Shown: one piece after another, positions 1-12,296 of the stretch
Numbering within the stretch: position 1 is the stretch's first letter
Layout: the number at the start of each line of letters is the position of its first letter
DNA from: Verticillium longisporum
Lineage: Eukaryota > Ascomycota > Sordariomycetes > Glomerellales > Plectosphaerellaceae
Direction: 5' to 3'
DNA length: 64,000 nucleotides
NCBI GenBank assembly: GCA_019188255.1
Contig: JAETXT010000005.1
Coordinates: 3,906,001 to 3,970,000 of the forward strand
Notes under the pieces: model-generated
Databases searched by the model: none
Told to the model about the DNA's origin: nothing
Seen by the model: only the letters and a program-made list of their open reading frames with translations
Program-made: the position numbers and the translations under genes

Positions 1-213
1 CTTCGTTGTGTTGATAGGTTTGGCTATCGCACTCGGCCTCATGTTCCTCCTTGTCATTGCAGGCATTCTTCTCGATCGCCTTCGCAAGAAGCGCGAGGGT
101 TACACCCGGCGCCCACGTCCATGTACGACCGTGGGAGTGGAATCCAGAGGATACCGCCGCACGAACTCCTCGAGTCCCTTGGCAAAGGGCGTCCCGGTGC
201 GCCTCGTATCTAA
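1..213 (+). CDS. RAX2-like cell-polarity membrane protein, C-terminal end (5' partial, frame broken)
   Basis: This is the end of a gene that enters from the left edge. Reading from base 2, about 23 hydrophobic residues (VVLIGLAIALGLMFLLVIAG onward) form a transmembrane helix, followed by the basic stretch DRLRKKREGY. The frame then breaks at a CCC run (105-107). One extra C would give EGYTPAPTSMYDRGSG, continuing through IQRIPPHELLESLGKGRP to a TAA at 211-213. That tail, a short cytosolic segment after a single membrane helix, resembles the C-terminus of fungal RAX2 (cellular morphogenesis protein, a large kelch/beta-propeller protein that marks growth sites at the plasma membrane). The identification rests on about 70 residues and on memory of the family, so it is tentative. 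The uncorrected frame would run on to a TGA near 280 with unrelated sequence. Confidence 0.55.
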   Translation, partial: LRCVDRFGYRTRPHVPPCHCRHSSRSPSQEARGLHPAPTSMYDRGSGIQRIPPHELLESLGKGRPGAPRI

Positions 214-409
214 GAAGAAACGGAGAGAAGGGTTTGATTTCGTTGGTCATTTCACATGGTTTGCAGGGCGTTCTGGATAGGCGTGCCAGGGGCACGAAAA
301 CGGGATTTGCTTCGATCTGGTCATTTTCACTCGAAAATACCCATAGACAACGCGCAAGGAAGCGAAAGATTTGGAGGAACGGCGTTGCCGAATGTCCGTA
401 CCGAACTAC

Positions 410-470
410 TACCACCATCACCACACCACCATCACCACACCATCACCACACCATCACCACACCATCACAA
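410..470. repeat. CAC/CATCAC microsatellite
   Basis: A run of near-identical 11-nt units of the form CCATCACCACA repeats about five times. In forward frames it would encode His/Thr/Pro-rich junk, and no gene model uses it. It lies about 200 bp past the RAX2 stop. Confidence 0.8.
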
Positions 471-1094
471 TAACAACAATTAACACTCCTCAAGTCCGCA
501 TGGCGGTGATACATGCGGCATACAGTCAGACGACGACGGCACAAGTTGCCAGCAGGCTTCTGACCTCCCCCTCCCCCATCCGGACTTGTTTTCCTTTTGC
601 TTTCGCTTCTTCACGAACTCACGACTTTTGCTTAATGTCTAACAATCGTATTCTATACCATCACCTTGTGCGCTAGCCGCCTTGCCAGTTGGCTTTGCTG
701 CAGCAAACACCGACCTTCGTTTCGGGAGGCTGTACATTATTTTCTCCACTGGCTGCCTGCCAAAAACTGTACGTACACAAGCAACGCTGAAAGCACTGTG
801 TGCAAAAAGCAACAGACTGCCTGCACTTGCATGTGCACTTTTTCCTTTTGGTCTTGAAAGTCGGTTCGGAGGAATACGAAGGTGGTTGTGGTTTGATATG
901 GAGTCAGGAGGAGACAGGGACATAGGGCGCCATCACTGAGAATGTCTCGGTTATGGAAGCAGCGAGGTAGACAGAAGAATTGACGCGTTTGGCCCTGAAG
1001 AACACAATGCGGTGCCGTACACATTGCATCGATTCCCATGGAAAAAGTACTACGATATACCAGAAGGCAACCCGGACACCGAACCATTTGTGCT

Positions 1095-1100
1095 CACGTG
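1095..1100. promoter_or_regulatory. CACGTG E-box upstream of SNM1
   Basis: The core sits inside the 8-bp palindrome TCACGTGA and reads GTCACGTG on the minus strand, which matches the RTCACGTG consensus of Cbf1-type bHLH factors. It lies about 300 bp before the ATG at 1399. Function is inferred from the motif only. Confidence 0.4.
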
Positions 1101-1398
1101 ACTTCGCGACAAGAACGCCCTGCAAATCATTTCCACGCCCCGCGTCACCAGGCGTGTTCCAGATCAGGGCCCATTCAACGTCATGACTTGGTGAGTCTGC
1201 CTCGCTGTTTTTCCACCCACCACCACCCCAGCCAATTGTCTGCAGTCAGGTTCGAATTCATTGCCCAATCTTTTCGGAGCAACGCCAACGAAACCAATCA
1301 GTCTATCTGAAATCCTGCGCAATCATCACACGATCCGGCCCTCTCCCATTTTGCGCCGACCGACCACCCGCGAGACAGGGCCCGCCAGTGGCGAAACA

Positions 1399-4174
1399 AT
1401 GGCCCCGCCGACCGCGAAAAAGCGAAGCACCGTCACGCCCAAGAAGCCCGCGGCGGCTGCCCCGATCGAAGCAGAAGCCGAGGCCGAACGCCAGCATCCT
1501 GAGTTTCTTCCAAAAAGCCGAGAAGGAGGAGGAGGAGCTGTTCATCGAAGACCGCGCCAAGAAGAGTGCTGCCGCTGCTGCTGCTGCTGTTGCTGCTGCT
1601 GCTACGCCAACGTTGCAGAACGGCCGTGGCGGCGAGGAGGCGAGGTTCAATGAAGTCGGCGGTCCGGTGAAGAAGAGGCGGCTGAGCGGTGCCGGAGTGT
1701 TGGAGGAGGTTGCAGCAGAGGATGACAAGGAGAACGTCGATGGCCTGTTTGGAAGCGACATGGAGGATGTGGAGGACGTTCTCCCTAAAGAAGAGAAGCC
1801 CCCCTCCATGGATGAGGTGATGGCGGAACCCGATCCGGCGACACACAGAGTGCCCAAGGACAAACCCCCGGCCAAGGCGCCTGCGAAACGGAAAGGACCA
1901 TTTCTTGATGATTCCGACAGCGAGGACGAGAGCGATCCGGCGCCGAAACCGAGCTTTGCGATCCCACCGTTTGGTAAAACGGTCGGCTTGCCGCCCGCTG
2001 AGCCAACGTCTGAAGGTGAGGAGCCCATGAGCCCGGAAAAGGAGACAAGTTGCCCACCACCACCCCTCAAACAGGATGACTCGCTCGACACGGCTTTTGC
2101 CAACATGGACGGCTACGAGAAGATGGACGATTTCCCGGACGACGAGGACCTGGGCGGCGAAGAATTCCGGATGATGCGGTACATGGAGGAGCAGTCACGG
2201 CTAGATATGGAGGTCATGAAGGCGGAGGATGACGATTTCTACGGCGACGCCCTACGAACGGATACTACGAATGAAGCCAAGGTAGCCAATTGCCCCATTT
2301 GCGACGGGAGTCTGCTCGGACTATCGACGGATGATGCCACGAAACACGTCAATGCCTGTTTGGACGGAAATCCCATACCACTTCCTGAGCCGAAGAGCGC
2401 AGTTGAGCCCGTACGCCAACCTAGGAGGGAAGACAGCGAGATCACCAACGCCATGGTCGACGCCCCTGAGCTCGGGAAGCGCTTCCAGCGAGCCGCGGTT
2501 CCGAGGGCGCCCCAGGCGAATCCGTTCGATATCGTCGAAGGCGAGACGGCTGGGGCCATGGGGAAGAAGTCATCGGCCTTCACACAACTCATGTCAGGCC
2601 ACGCTGAAAGTGCTGCGTGGGCGAACGCGGCGGCCGCCGATAAGGCCTCCCGTGGCAAAGCTGCCTACGAGCGGACATGCCCCTTTTACAAAATCATGCC
2701 GGGGGTCAACATATGCGTCGACGCGTTCCGTTATGGCGCCGTCAAGGGGTGCCAGGCCTATTTCTTGAGCCACTTCCACAGCGATCACTACATTGGCCTT
2801 ACGGCGCACTGGACTCACGGCCCGATATACTGCAGCAAGGTGACTGGCGACTTGTGTATCATGCAACTCAAGGTCGCCCCTAAATGGATCGTCGCATTGG
2901 ATTTCGAAGAGACGGTGGAAGTGCCGGGGACGGGAGGTGTCATGGTGACCATGATTCCGGCGAACCACTGCCCAGGCAGCTCACTCTTCCTCTTCGAGAA
3001 GCCTCATGGCAAGGGTGCCAACGTGAAGAAGCAGCGATATCTCCACTGCGGCGACTTCAGGGCCTGTCCCGCGCATGTCGAGCATCCACTGCTCAAGCCA
3101 GATGTCCAGGACGCCATCACCGGCAAGCTCAAGCAGCAGAGGATCGACCTGTGCTATCTCGACACAACGTACCTAAACCCTCGCTACTCTTTTCCACCCC
3201 AGGAGGATGTCATACGCACATGTGCCGACGTCTGTGCCGGCATCTCCCCCGATCCAAACTGCACGACCGACATCTGGGATATCATGGCCCGAAAAGGGGG
3301 CAACGGTTCCGTCAGCAAGTTCTTCATCAAGCCATCTTCGCCAGTGAAGGAAGAAAGCGACGCCCCCGCCTCGGGCTCGGCGAAAGACGGCGCCGCCGAC
3401 TTTTTCACCAACGTCAAGGAGAAGAAGCCGCCCACGTGCCGGCAGCGCCTCCTCGTCATATGCGGCACCTACTCCATCGGCAAGGAGCGCATCTGCATCG
3501 CCATCGCCCGCGCCCTCAAGACGAAAATCTTCGCCTCGCCCGCCAAGATCCGCATCTGCTCCAAGCTCGGCGACCCGGAGCTCACGTCGCTGCTGACGTC
3601 CGACCCGCTCGAGGCCCAGGTGCACATGCAGATGCTCATGGAGATCCGCGCCGAGACGCTCCAGGATTACCTCGACTCGTACCGGCCGCACTTTAGCCGC
3701 ATCGTCGGCTTCCGCCCCTCGGGCTGGAGTTACCGGCCCGCGCCGGCGTCGACCGGCGCGACGGCCGCGTCGCTCACGAGCGCCAACACGGCGCCCGGCA
3801 CCGTGGCCACGACGCAGATCCTGCACTCCATGGCCTGGCGGTCGCGCTTCACGGCCCAGAGCGTCGTGCCGCAGCGCGGCAGCACCAGGGAGGCCATGTG
3901 CTTTGGCGTCCCGTACAGCGAGCACAGCAGCTTCCGGGAGCTGGCCATGTTTGTCATGGCGCTGCGGATCGACAAGGTCATCCCCACGGTCAACGTCGGC
4001 AGCGAGCAGTCGCGCAAGAGGATGAAGTCGTGGATCGACCGGTGGATGGCGGAGAGGCGGCGCGGCGGCCTCGTCAGGGCTCTCGTCGAGGGCGAGGGGC
4101 AGAAGGGTGAAGGCGAGCGGGAGGTTGTTCTCTGGGAGGGCAAAGACAGCTCTGGAGGAGGCGCGTGGTGGTGA
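1399..4174 (+). CDS. PSO2: DNA interstrand cross-link repair nuclease SNM1/PSO2
   Basis: A 5' exonuclease of the beta-CASP metallo-beta-lactamase family that processes DNA interstrand cross-links in the nucleus. The first part is disordered and charged and has a PCNA/PIP-like segment (SILSFFQKAE) and an Ala-rich tract encoded by GCT/CTG repeats near 1565-1610. A UBZ4-type zinc finger (CPIC...HVNAC) lies near residue 300, the catalytic motif HFHSDH near 460, and the DRMBL domain (ICGTYSIGKERICIAIA) in the last third. The long open frame starts upstream of 1399 with no ATG (its first start-like codon is GTG at 1388). The natural ATG at 1399 (MAPPTAKKRSTVTPKKP) is in another frame, so one net base must be lost or two gained between about 1440 and 1490. 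The alternative is a tiny exon at 1183-1190 spliced to 1246, which keeps the frame open throughout. The rest is a single exon of about 920 residues, usual for fungi. Confidence 0.88.
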
Positions 4175-7100
4175 GAATTTGGGTCGTCTGGGCGGTGAAT
4201 AGTTCTTGGGAAACGACCAAGGGATTGATATTCTATCTTTTTCTTGTTCACCACGCTGCGATTTATAGCCAAGATCATGAGCGCAGGACATGTTTCTTGC
4301 TTTCCGCTGCTTGATGCAGATCGATGTCCTTTCCAAGGCCTATTATGGTGTGTCAGGGACACGACCTTTGGCAGACGTGGAACTTGAGAGATCTCAAAAC
4401 GTAGGTTTATCTTGCCTTAGGTCAGAACATCTACGAATGGCCATAGTACAGCTCTTGCCAGTCGCCACAGATGGGTAGTGTACTACCGTTGTACGGCGAT
4501 ATAACATGGCAATCCCTTCCATTGAGCGGACCAAACTATCGAGGGCATACAAATGCAGGAAACATACATGCACACTTCGACCAGTTGCACGGATGCATAA
4601 CTCATCATGAGGCGTATCGCAGCTGGAGTCAAACTGGATCATCAGCTGGCAAGACGAACGAGGTATCACAAAGTTCACTTGCATTCTACCCGAACGAAGA
4701 CAATAGACCCTAGAGATTCAGAGGTCCATCGAACAGAGCCGCAAGGGCGACGACTAGACTTGCAATGATGAAGCTACAATAGCACTGGAGCAGCTCTGAT
4801 CAAACTTGACGAACACAAACGCGTGTGAATGTCTGGAGAAACAAACAGTCAAACAGTCAACGCTATCCGGCGGCTGCATTGTACACTTCAAGTCATGTCT
4901 CAGCCTCTCCGAACGTCTATTCGAACAATCTCCAATACTCTATTTCTCCTTTTTTTTTTGGTCTTGGGGGACAATTATCCTGTCCCTCTGCCAGCAACCC
5001 CTCTGCCAGCAACGCGATTCAACACTACCCTCCAGCTCGCGCCAAATTCACCATCTCAATTCCGTAAGCTCTCTCCCTGGGCGTCGCCTCCGAAAGCCAT
5101 GTCCCGGCCGAGAGGCTATTACATGGGGCCCTTTGCAGGAAAGCGACGGCTTGGACGGCTTGGACGGCTTGCTTCTTCGAGGCTAAGAGTCAGAGCGGCG
5201 GCACCACCTGACTCGTGTGGGGCGGTAGCAACGTTACTGGCGTTGTTTGCTCGGCCCTAGTGGCAGCCCGCGGCACATAGCTGCGCCCCTCCCCGGCCTA
5301 AGGAACGCCATTGCCAACGGCGCTGCAGCTGCCAGTAGCAGAGCCCTGGCTCCGAAGGGGATAGTGAGTGTGTTTAGATCAGGCTCAAGGCGTACTGGTA
5401 TGTCGGTGAGGAGCCGACGCGGAGCCGGACTGGGGCGGTGGGGGGATGCGAGGGTCTGATGGGACGGGCTGGTCGAGGGGTTAATGTGCCGGTAGGGGGG
5501 AAGGTGATGCGAGAGTGAGACACACGCCATGTATTGGCGTCGATGAGTGGTGCTGAATGCTGCTGAACCCAGTCAAGTAAGAAGCGCGGTGAGCGCGGGA
5601 GCGAAGGTTTGGTGAGGAGTGTCCCGAGGCAACCCCTACCATGCCTGAACCTCGAAGGCTTGTGAGGTCTGTGTGAACGACCTGGCCTACCAGACGAGCC
5701 CGCGGCAGGCATAGTTTGCGATTCTTTGGTGGCGAACATGGAGGGCTGCTTCAGAGGATAAGGGCGCACTGGGGCAATGGGGCATGATGCCGGGTCTGCC
5801 GGTTCCGTGGCCATCCAGGTCACAAGGGGACTGATTGACTGATTTGTTTGAGCCATTCGCGACGCGCTGCGGCAGTACTGCCTGACGTGGTTTGGTCCCA
5901 GCAAGCAACGCCCTGAAGCCCAGACCACCGAAAGGGGGGCATGATTCAAGTCTGCAGTTTGCCGATTCATCGGTTATCGGCTGGCGCGTGGGCATGTGTC
6001 CCTGAGAGGCAACTTGTCCGTCCTTCGTTCGTCGAACAGTGAGTGAGATGTCGCTGGCTTCAGGATCCTCATTGAGCCTCATCGATCGTCACGATCATCA
6101 CCATTGACCGTCGAACAGATCGGCGTTGAGCAGCCCGCCAAGCTTTATAAGGACGCTGCTTAAGCAATCTTGGCTTTTCTCGGCCCATGGGGCACTGGGC
6201 ACTGCCTGTCTGGACTGGCCAAGGTCATCTCGGCATATCCAAACGCCAGAGTGGTTTTTCCCCTCTTCCGCTCTCCACACAAGCACCAAAAGTTCTGAAA
6301 CCGGAGCGAATACCGAAGCTCTTTGAGGTCTTTACAGTGCGGCTGGGCCGAGTACCAATAGGGACCGTCCTTTGGCAAGTGGCGAAAAGAACTGGGGACC
6401 GGTAGGGATGCCTGAATGCCTGGTAGCTGTGTTGCTCTCCCCAGGATGAGTGAAGTGGGAGAACCTGGAGAGACATGTGTGTGCACATGTGTCGACATCG
6501 AGAGGTGTGAATAGGGCAGTAGACAAGGTATGTGCCTGTCGGGTGCTCCATAGGTGTGGACGGCATGGACGAGTGAGGTATCTCCACGCACACCACGGGA
6601 TATGGAGGAGGGCAAATGTGAGATGTGAGGTGTGAGGCGTGAAGGGAGGGGCAACCACATTGACTGCAAGCGGTGAGGGAATAGCGGGCATGGGACTCGA
6701 GCGCGGGGGAAGGAGGAAGGAGGAGGGGAGAGGGGGGAGAACTACCCGCGCCAGCGGAAGGTACGCCGAGCTGCGGAATCGAAAGTGAAAAATGAAGATG
6801 ATGAGGGGGTGAACGGCTAGGATGGTGGATGGGATGTCCAAGAGGCAGGAGCCCAGGAATGGCAGGGGGTGGAAGAGGGTGGAAGGGGCCAGCGAGCGGG
6901 GCGGAAAAGAAGGTGGTCTTTCTCGTGTGCTGATTTCATGTGCTGGCCAAGTCACATAAGTATGGTTAATGAGGTAGGTAGGTACCTTGGCTCATGTAGG
7001 TAGGTATGTGCCTTACGTTGGTAGATCGGCTACAGCCGCAGTCTGTCTGTCATTGTTGGTGGCACGAGTCGTCCTTTCTTTTGGCATGGCATTAAGAAAG

Positions 7101-10100
7101 CAATAGAGTGGCCTACCTAGTGTCACCAGCCGACGTGGCGGGCGCCCGACGACTGTTTTCTCCTACCTTTCTCCGAGTCTCAGCGTGCCGTCTCCCGGAG
7201 CCCCTATTCATTCACTGCTCGCATGCCATGAGCTGCCTACCTTGGTACTTGTAGGCTCATCCGCGGTCCATATCCGCAAGATGAGACGAGATAAAATAGG
7301 AACAGTAGGCTTGACACAGGCTGATCATTTGTTTCGAGAAGAATGAGAGGAAGCCGCAGATCCTGTCATGTGGAAATGACCATAGGAGGCCAGTGGGGAA
7401 TGCAGAGAAGAATCCGAAACTTAGGGTCGCAAACGGCCATCGAATTCCAATTTCGCATAGTGCTTCGTGTTGATGGCGGCATCCCCAAGCCCTCATCAAA
7501 GTGCCAAATGAAGCTAGGCGCAGGGTCTCCCTCCGCTGACAAGGCGCTGTAAATTCAGCGCCCACAGAAGCCCTTGGGCGGCCCTGTCCCCACCACCGCC
7601 TCCAGCGCTCTCCCGAACCGTGCGCAACGCCTTCAGTGGAGGCTGGGGGTGTCGTCAAACACTGACCTCTGCCGGGATGACCACACCCTTGATGTCGACA
7701 GCTAGAGACACCCCCAAGGCCCCGCTGAATTAAGCTCAGGTACCGGTACGTGAAGAAGTGCGGCGGGGAAGCGGCGGACACAAGCGGAAGGAAGCAGGTC
7801 CCTCCTTCCACCCCCTGCGCCGACAAATCACCTTCCACGATTCACAGCAAATGACAGTCAAGCGGATCCATGCTGTCCCCCTTTGTGACGTCACTCGACG
7901 TCATGAGCGTTCTTATCGACGACTCGGCTGTGCCCTCGCCTGGCGGCCATGGCCAACGCAGACAAGGTCAAGGAGGGATGGAGCGACAAATCGCTCATTC
8001 GACATCTATCACGGTGGCTGCGAGTATCAATTGTTGCATCGGTCCAAGGCGTCGTCTTCTATCAGCGCGCATGTGCGGAGAGTGATGTCGATATGCGTGG
8101 CTCAATGCGTAGTGGCAACCCAATCAGGGAGGTTAGAATGATTCTGAGAAGGCATGGACCGTGTTCCTAGGGCAGGATCGACATTCCTGGTCACACTTGC
8201 CTCAGGTACCTTATGCATACCTTCCCAAAGCTCCATGTTGTGAACTGGACTAGCAAGAGCGTTTCCCCATTTCGTACATACGCAACTTGACTTGGAGAGG
8301 TAAGTACCTAACTGGACCAAAGTACCATCGTCAGCCTCGCCTGCTCTGCTCGCCAGGACCAGGTAAGAAAGCCCGGGCAACAATGGCGACACCCACCTCA
8401 TCGTCGCCCGCCTCGGTGGCAAAGACAACACGGCGCAACCCACCCCCAACCCCCCAATACACCCAGGTTTGGCAAGGTCCAGGATGAGCCAGGACCCTGA
8501 AGATCCCATCGAATCACCACAGCCAGTGGCTTGCCAAGTGCTTGCTTGGTGTACCCATCGCGAAAAGCATGGTGAGCTCACCACACCATACAACATCAAC
8601 ATCCCTGATTGACCTCGACAAAAACACCGCGCCTGGGATCTTGGCAGCACTGCTAGCATGCCTATGTCCTCGCCTAGCCGCCAAACCCTTCTTTATCTGG
8701 CAATGGCACGTCACGTCCTATACGTGGCACAGCCTACAGCCTCCCCAGCGCCCTCGATGCACTCAGAGGGCTGTCAGCCGGAGGACGCGCAATTCATTAG
8801 CCACCATGTGTTTGAGAAACTGACCCATCCTCAGCACGTTGGTCGCGCCCTGCTGTACCGTCGCTGCTGCTGGCCCACCATGATCCATTAACCCTGGCCC
8901 CTGCAGCGTGATACCTCTGCCGCCGTCTCAACTGGCCATGGGCCGTGTCCGTCTACCTTGTGCCCTCACGTCAAGGGGCAGCCAGAGTGGCCTTCCCATG
9001 GCCACCGAGGCCGCCTGACCGCTCCGTGTCAAGACAGTCTACCATCGTCGCAATACCACCACCTGGCCACCATGTAGCACACCTACCAGCTGCCTTTGGG
9101 GGCTGGCGCAAGGGTCGTTTACAGTACTTACGCCTTTCGTCCCTTGCGCTTTCGCTCGAAGGTCGTGCTCGCTTCGAGTGCCTCTTCCCCGCCTGCCTGG
9201 CAACCCATCAATTGGTGGGGCACCGTTGGTAGGGCACCACAGTGAGCATAGCGCAGCGGACTCGATCGAAGACACACATGAGTTGCCCCCAAAACCGCAA
9301 CCGGTATTGCTCCCACTACAACAAAGAAAACAGCCGCCGATAGTAGCAAGTGAGATGCCTGAGGGATTTGAACGACAAGGCTGCAAGCCAGGGGCCTTTC
9401 GTCTTGGGCCCGCCTCGGAGCTTCTTCCTTCAATGCTGTTCATCGACCAACATGCCGTCACGTGTTGGTATGGCGACTGGACATACCTATGGAGGACGAA
9501 CAGAGTGCTACATCCAATCGCCAGTAGCACATCGTGCTCATCGAGCCTTTCAGGCCCTTCGGCCCCCCTATTCGAAAGCTTGATCGAACTTGACATGGTC
9601 CCACACGCCAGCTCCCGGCCCACCGCGCCTCACCCCTCCGCTTGCCCCTCTGCCCGGGTCCCGCAAAGATCGCCGGCCTCCACGGACGGCGTCGGTTGCT
9701 GACTGGCTCTGGTCCCCTTGCCGCCATCCGCCCTCCGCACGCCCCGGAACGCCCGTCAGGCTTGATCCCTTTTTGCTGCCCCCCTCCTCCAAGGCTGGTG
9801 AAACAAGGCCGCCCACTTTTGACTTACGCAGCCTGCATATGCCAGATGCAAGCAAGGTAGGCAAAGCCCGGGGTTCATCGATCCTATTGTCCATTGGAGC
9901 AGGTCCACCTCACTAATAATTCGCTGTCGCCGAACCGGATTCCGAAGTCCACCTCTCCATGTACCGAACACTTACAGGAGTAAGTTCATCGTTCTTCAAC
10001 GCGATAGCACCAGTCCGGCAACATTTCAAGTCTTTGTCGGAGGAAGCCCATCATGTTCTACCGTGCCGTGGCTCTGATGGCCCCTGTTTTCGTGATCCAA

Positions 10101-12296
10101 TTGAGACTGGAGGGGTACGTGAAGGACTACCGCCATCGGCCATGCTCACGAGCTCCCCAAAGGCTCACATGGTCTTGCTGATCTTGCCCCTTTCACAGCG
10201 CCGCAACGCGCTGAACTCCACTCGTTCAAATAGGGTTATGCCTTAGCTCGGCGGGATTGTCAGCCACCTGACTTGCTGTCAATCGAGCGATTGACATTCG
10301 GCGTCCACTTTTGTGAACCATTCGACGGCAGAGTTGGGTCGCATTTCCGAACGTTTGAACGTCAGCCCCATCCAGCTCCCGGATGGCGGGTGCCCTCTAC
10401 GAAGAATCAAAGCCACCTCCCTACTCCAGCTAGCCCTGATCCCGAGTATGTTGCCTTGAACGAACCAGCCGTTGGCGCCGTATCGAGTACCGATGTTTCT
10501 CCACCATCGCGGTTGCCAATCCATTAATTGCAAAGCATGGTAGGGGCACAGCTGTCGGTGTCCGATCATCGTCCTTGAAACCACGGGTCAGCCATGTGCG
10601 AAGACGCCGATCTCGTCATGGAGGGAACGAGCTGAGTGAACAAACTTGCGCAACAGCCTCATCCTCTGAACAGGACCATCCACCAAGTCTCCCCGCCTGC
10701 TCCACCAACCCGTCAATCTTTGCCCTCTTGCACGACACGTCCCATCCACGCCCTCGGGCGAAGCGTCCGGGCACGTTCAAAAGATCGTCTGCTCTCTTTG
10801 CCTGTTTTCGCCCAAACTTGGGGTAAGCTGCTTGACGCCCCGATTGGATCTCGCTCCGTTCCTCGGCTGGCAGGATTGTTGGGCCACTTCTGCAACAAGG
10901 TTGCCCGCCTGCCTGCTTGACTGCACTCTTGAGAGAGGGAGGAGGGAATCAATCAATCAATCATCGATCACAGAGGGGGGAGGTGCTGCAAGTGCTGTCG
11001 GTGTGACCCGGGGCACGTATTTTCTCTCTCTCTCTTTCTATCTGAAGCGCAACTAAAGCTGCCGCGTGAGTCCTGCCAGCGGCACGTCACAGCCCGGTTA
11101 GGATTTGCAGCCAAACAGAAGCCGCTCAATTTGGCGGCAAAGCAGATCTTCCATATGACAAAACACGGCGAATCTCGATGTGAGGATCGAAAACCCACAA
11201 GGCGCCCTGCTGGCGAGTGCGTGCACTGTCACACGAAGCACGCTCACTCTGTGCCTCGAATTGATCACAAAGGGACTCGGGCATATTCAAATAGTGTAAT
11301 AGAAACAGCGGGTATTATCATCATGTATCAGCTAATGGTACATCGTCGCAATAGATGGCGAGAGAAACATGTGCAGTAAAAATAAGAAAAAGACCTGATC
11401 ATCCAATAGCCTGTAGCTCTCTAATCGCCCCATGAATTTTCTCCGTCATAGTAGCGACAGTAGGAAGGCTCGCAAATGGCGGAGCACGGAAGACCGCCCT
11501 CGCTCGAAAGAAGAAACAAACAGGATAAACGCGAACAGCCACTCAAGGCATTTGTCCACGTGGGAAAATTCCACCTTAACGCCGTGATGAGGGTATCGCC
11601 AGGTTCTCTCCTAACCGACCAGAGGGTACCAAGGGGAAAAGACTCCAATTCCGCCATTGGTCCACCCAATCCGCCTTTATCAGTCCGACGGACGATGAGC
11701 CAGAGGTTGTTCGAGACAGGGTGGATCGCCCACGGGAGGACCGCCGCGGCTTGAAGGGCGCGTGGCCCAAGGGGGAGAACGATCGACAGTCAGCTTGGTT
11801 CTGTCATCGCAGTCTCCCACCCTTCCTCGATCCCTCCTCTTCCAAGGGGGGGCGTCTCTTCCCCCTGGGTGGCACCCCCTTTCTCTTTCACCTAATTGGG
11901 GTGGGACGTGCTGTGTACAACCTCGAAAGGAGCCCGACAGTCCGATCTACTGTCGGTTTGCGTGCATATGGAACAATAATTAAGACCCCGTCCACTCCAT
12001 TGCCTGTCATTCTGAAAAGCGACTTTTGTCTTCGTAATGTTGTAGGCGCCAAGTATGGATGGGGTAGCAGGAACGAAGGTAGAGAAACGTATTGTAAACA
12101 GAGAGCGGTGACCAGTGGTCGCGCAGTCGACTAGCGCATTCACTGCACCACCGTCCTAGGGGGCAAGAGGCTGGAAATGCAAGGGGGCCCCAGCAGGAAA
12201 GGGGGCCCAAAATGGACGATCATGACTTGATGAGGAAAGGTCGTGGTCTCGTGCGAAGAGATGCTCGCTGATGTGGGAAAGTGACAAGGTGATGCC
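4175..12296. other. Gene-free interval, about 8.1 kb
   Basis: I find no conserved protein, tRNA or recognisable transposon on either strand. Open frames here are short, lack family motifs and often start with TTG or GTG. Visible details are a T10 tract near 4960, a doubled CTCTGCCAGCAAC near 4987-5015, a tripled GGCTTGGAC near 5149-5171, purine-rich tracts near 6700-6740, GGTA tetranucleotide runs near 6972-7008, a CAATCAAT run near 10948 and a CT-rich tract near 11023. The left end must hold the SNM1 3' UTR and the right end the FlbC 3' UTR. Non-coding transcripts cannot be excluded from sequence alone. Confidence 0.6.

Larger units (their letters stand above)
214..1398. other. Intergenic region between RAX2 and SNM1
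   Basis: No conserved coding sequence is visible. It holds the RAX2 3' UTR, a CAC-rich microsatellite (410-470), a palindromic TCACGTGA element (1094-1101), and a possible short first exon with an intron belonging to SNM1 (ATG at 1183, donor GTGAGT at 1191, acceptor CAG ending at 1245). Confidence 0.6.

Noticed and set aside
1303..2106. 267-residue minus-strand open frame over the SNM1 N-terminus
   Set aside because: It mirrors the repetitive Ala/Glu coding tract and is not supported by any domain.
3173..4336. 387-residue open frame on the minus strand opposite SNM1
   Set aside because: It is the shadow of a GC-rich coding region, with Arg/Gly/Ala/Asp-rich, low-complexity translation and no family motif.
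9361..9380. T-arm-like GTTCAAATCCCTC on the minus strand
   Set aside because: The flanks do not pair into a T stem and no acceptor or D arm is found.
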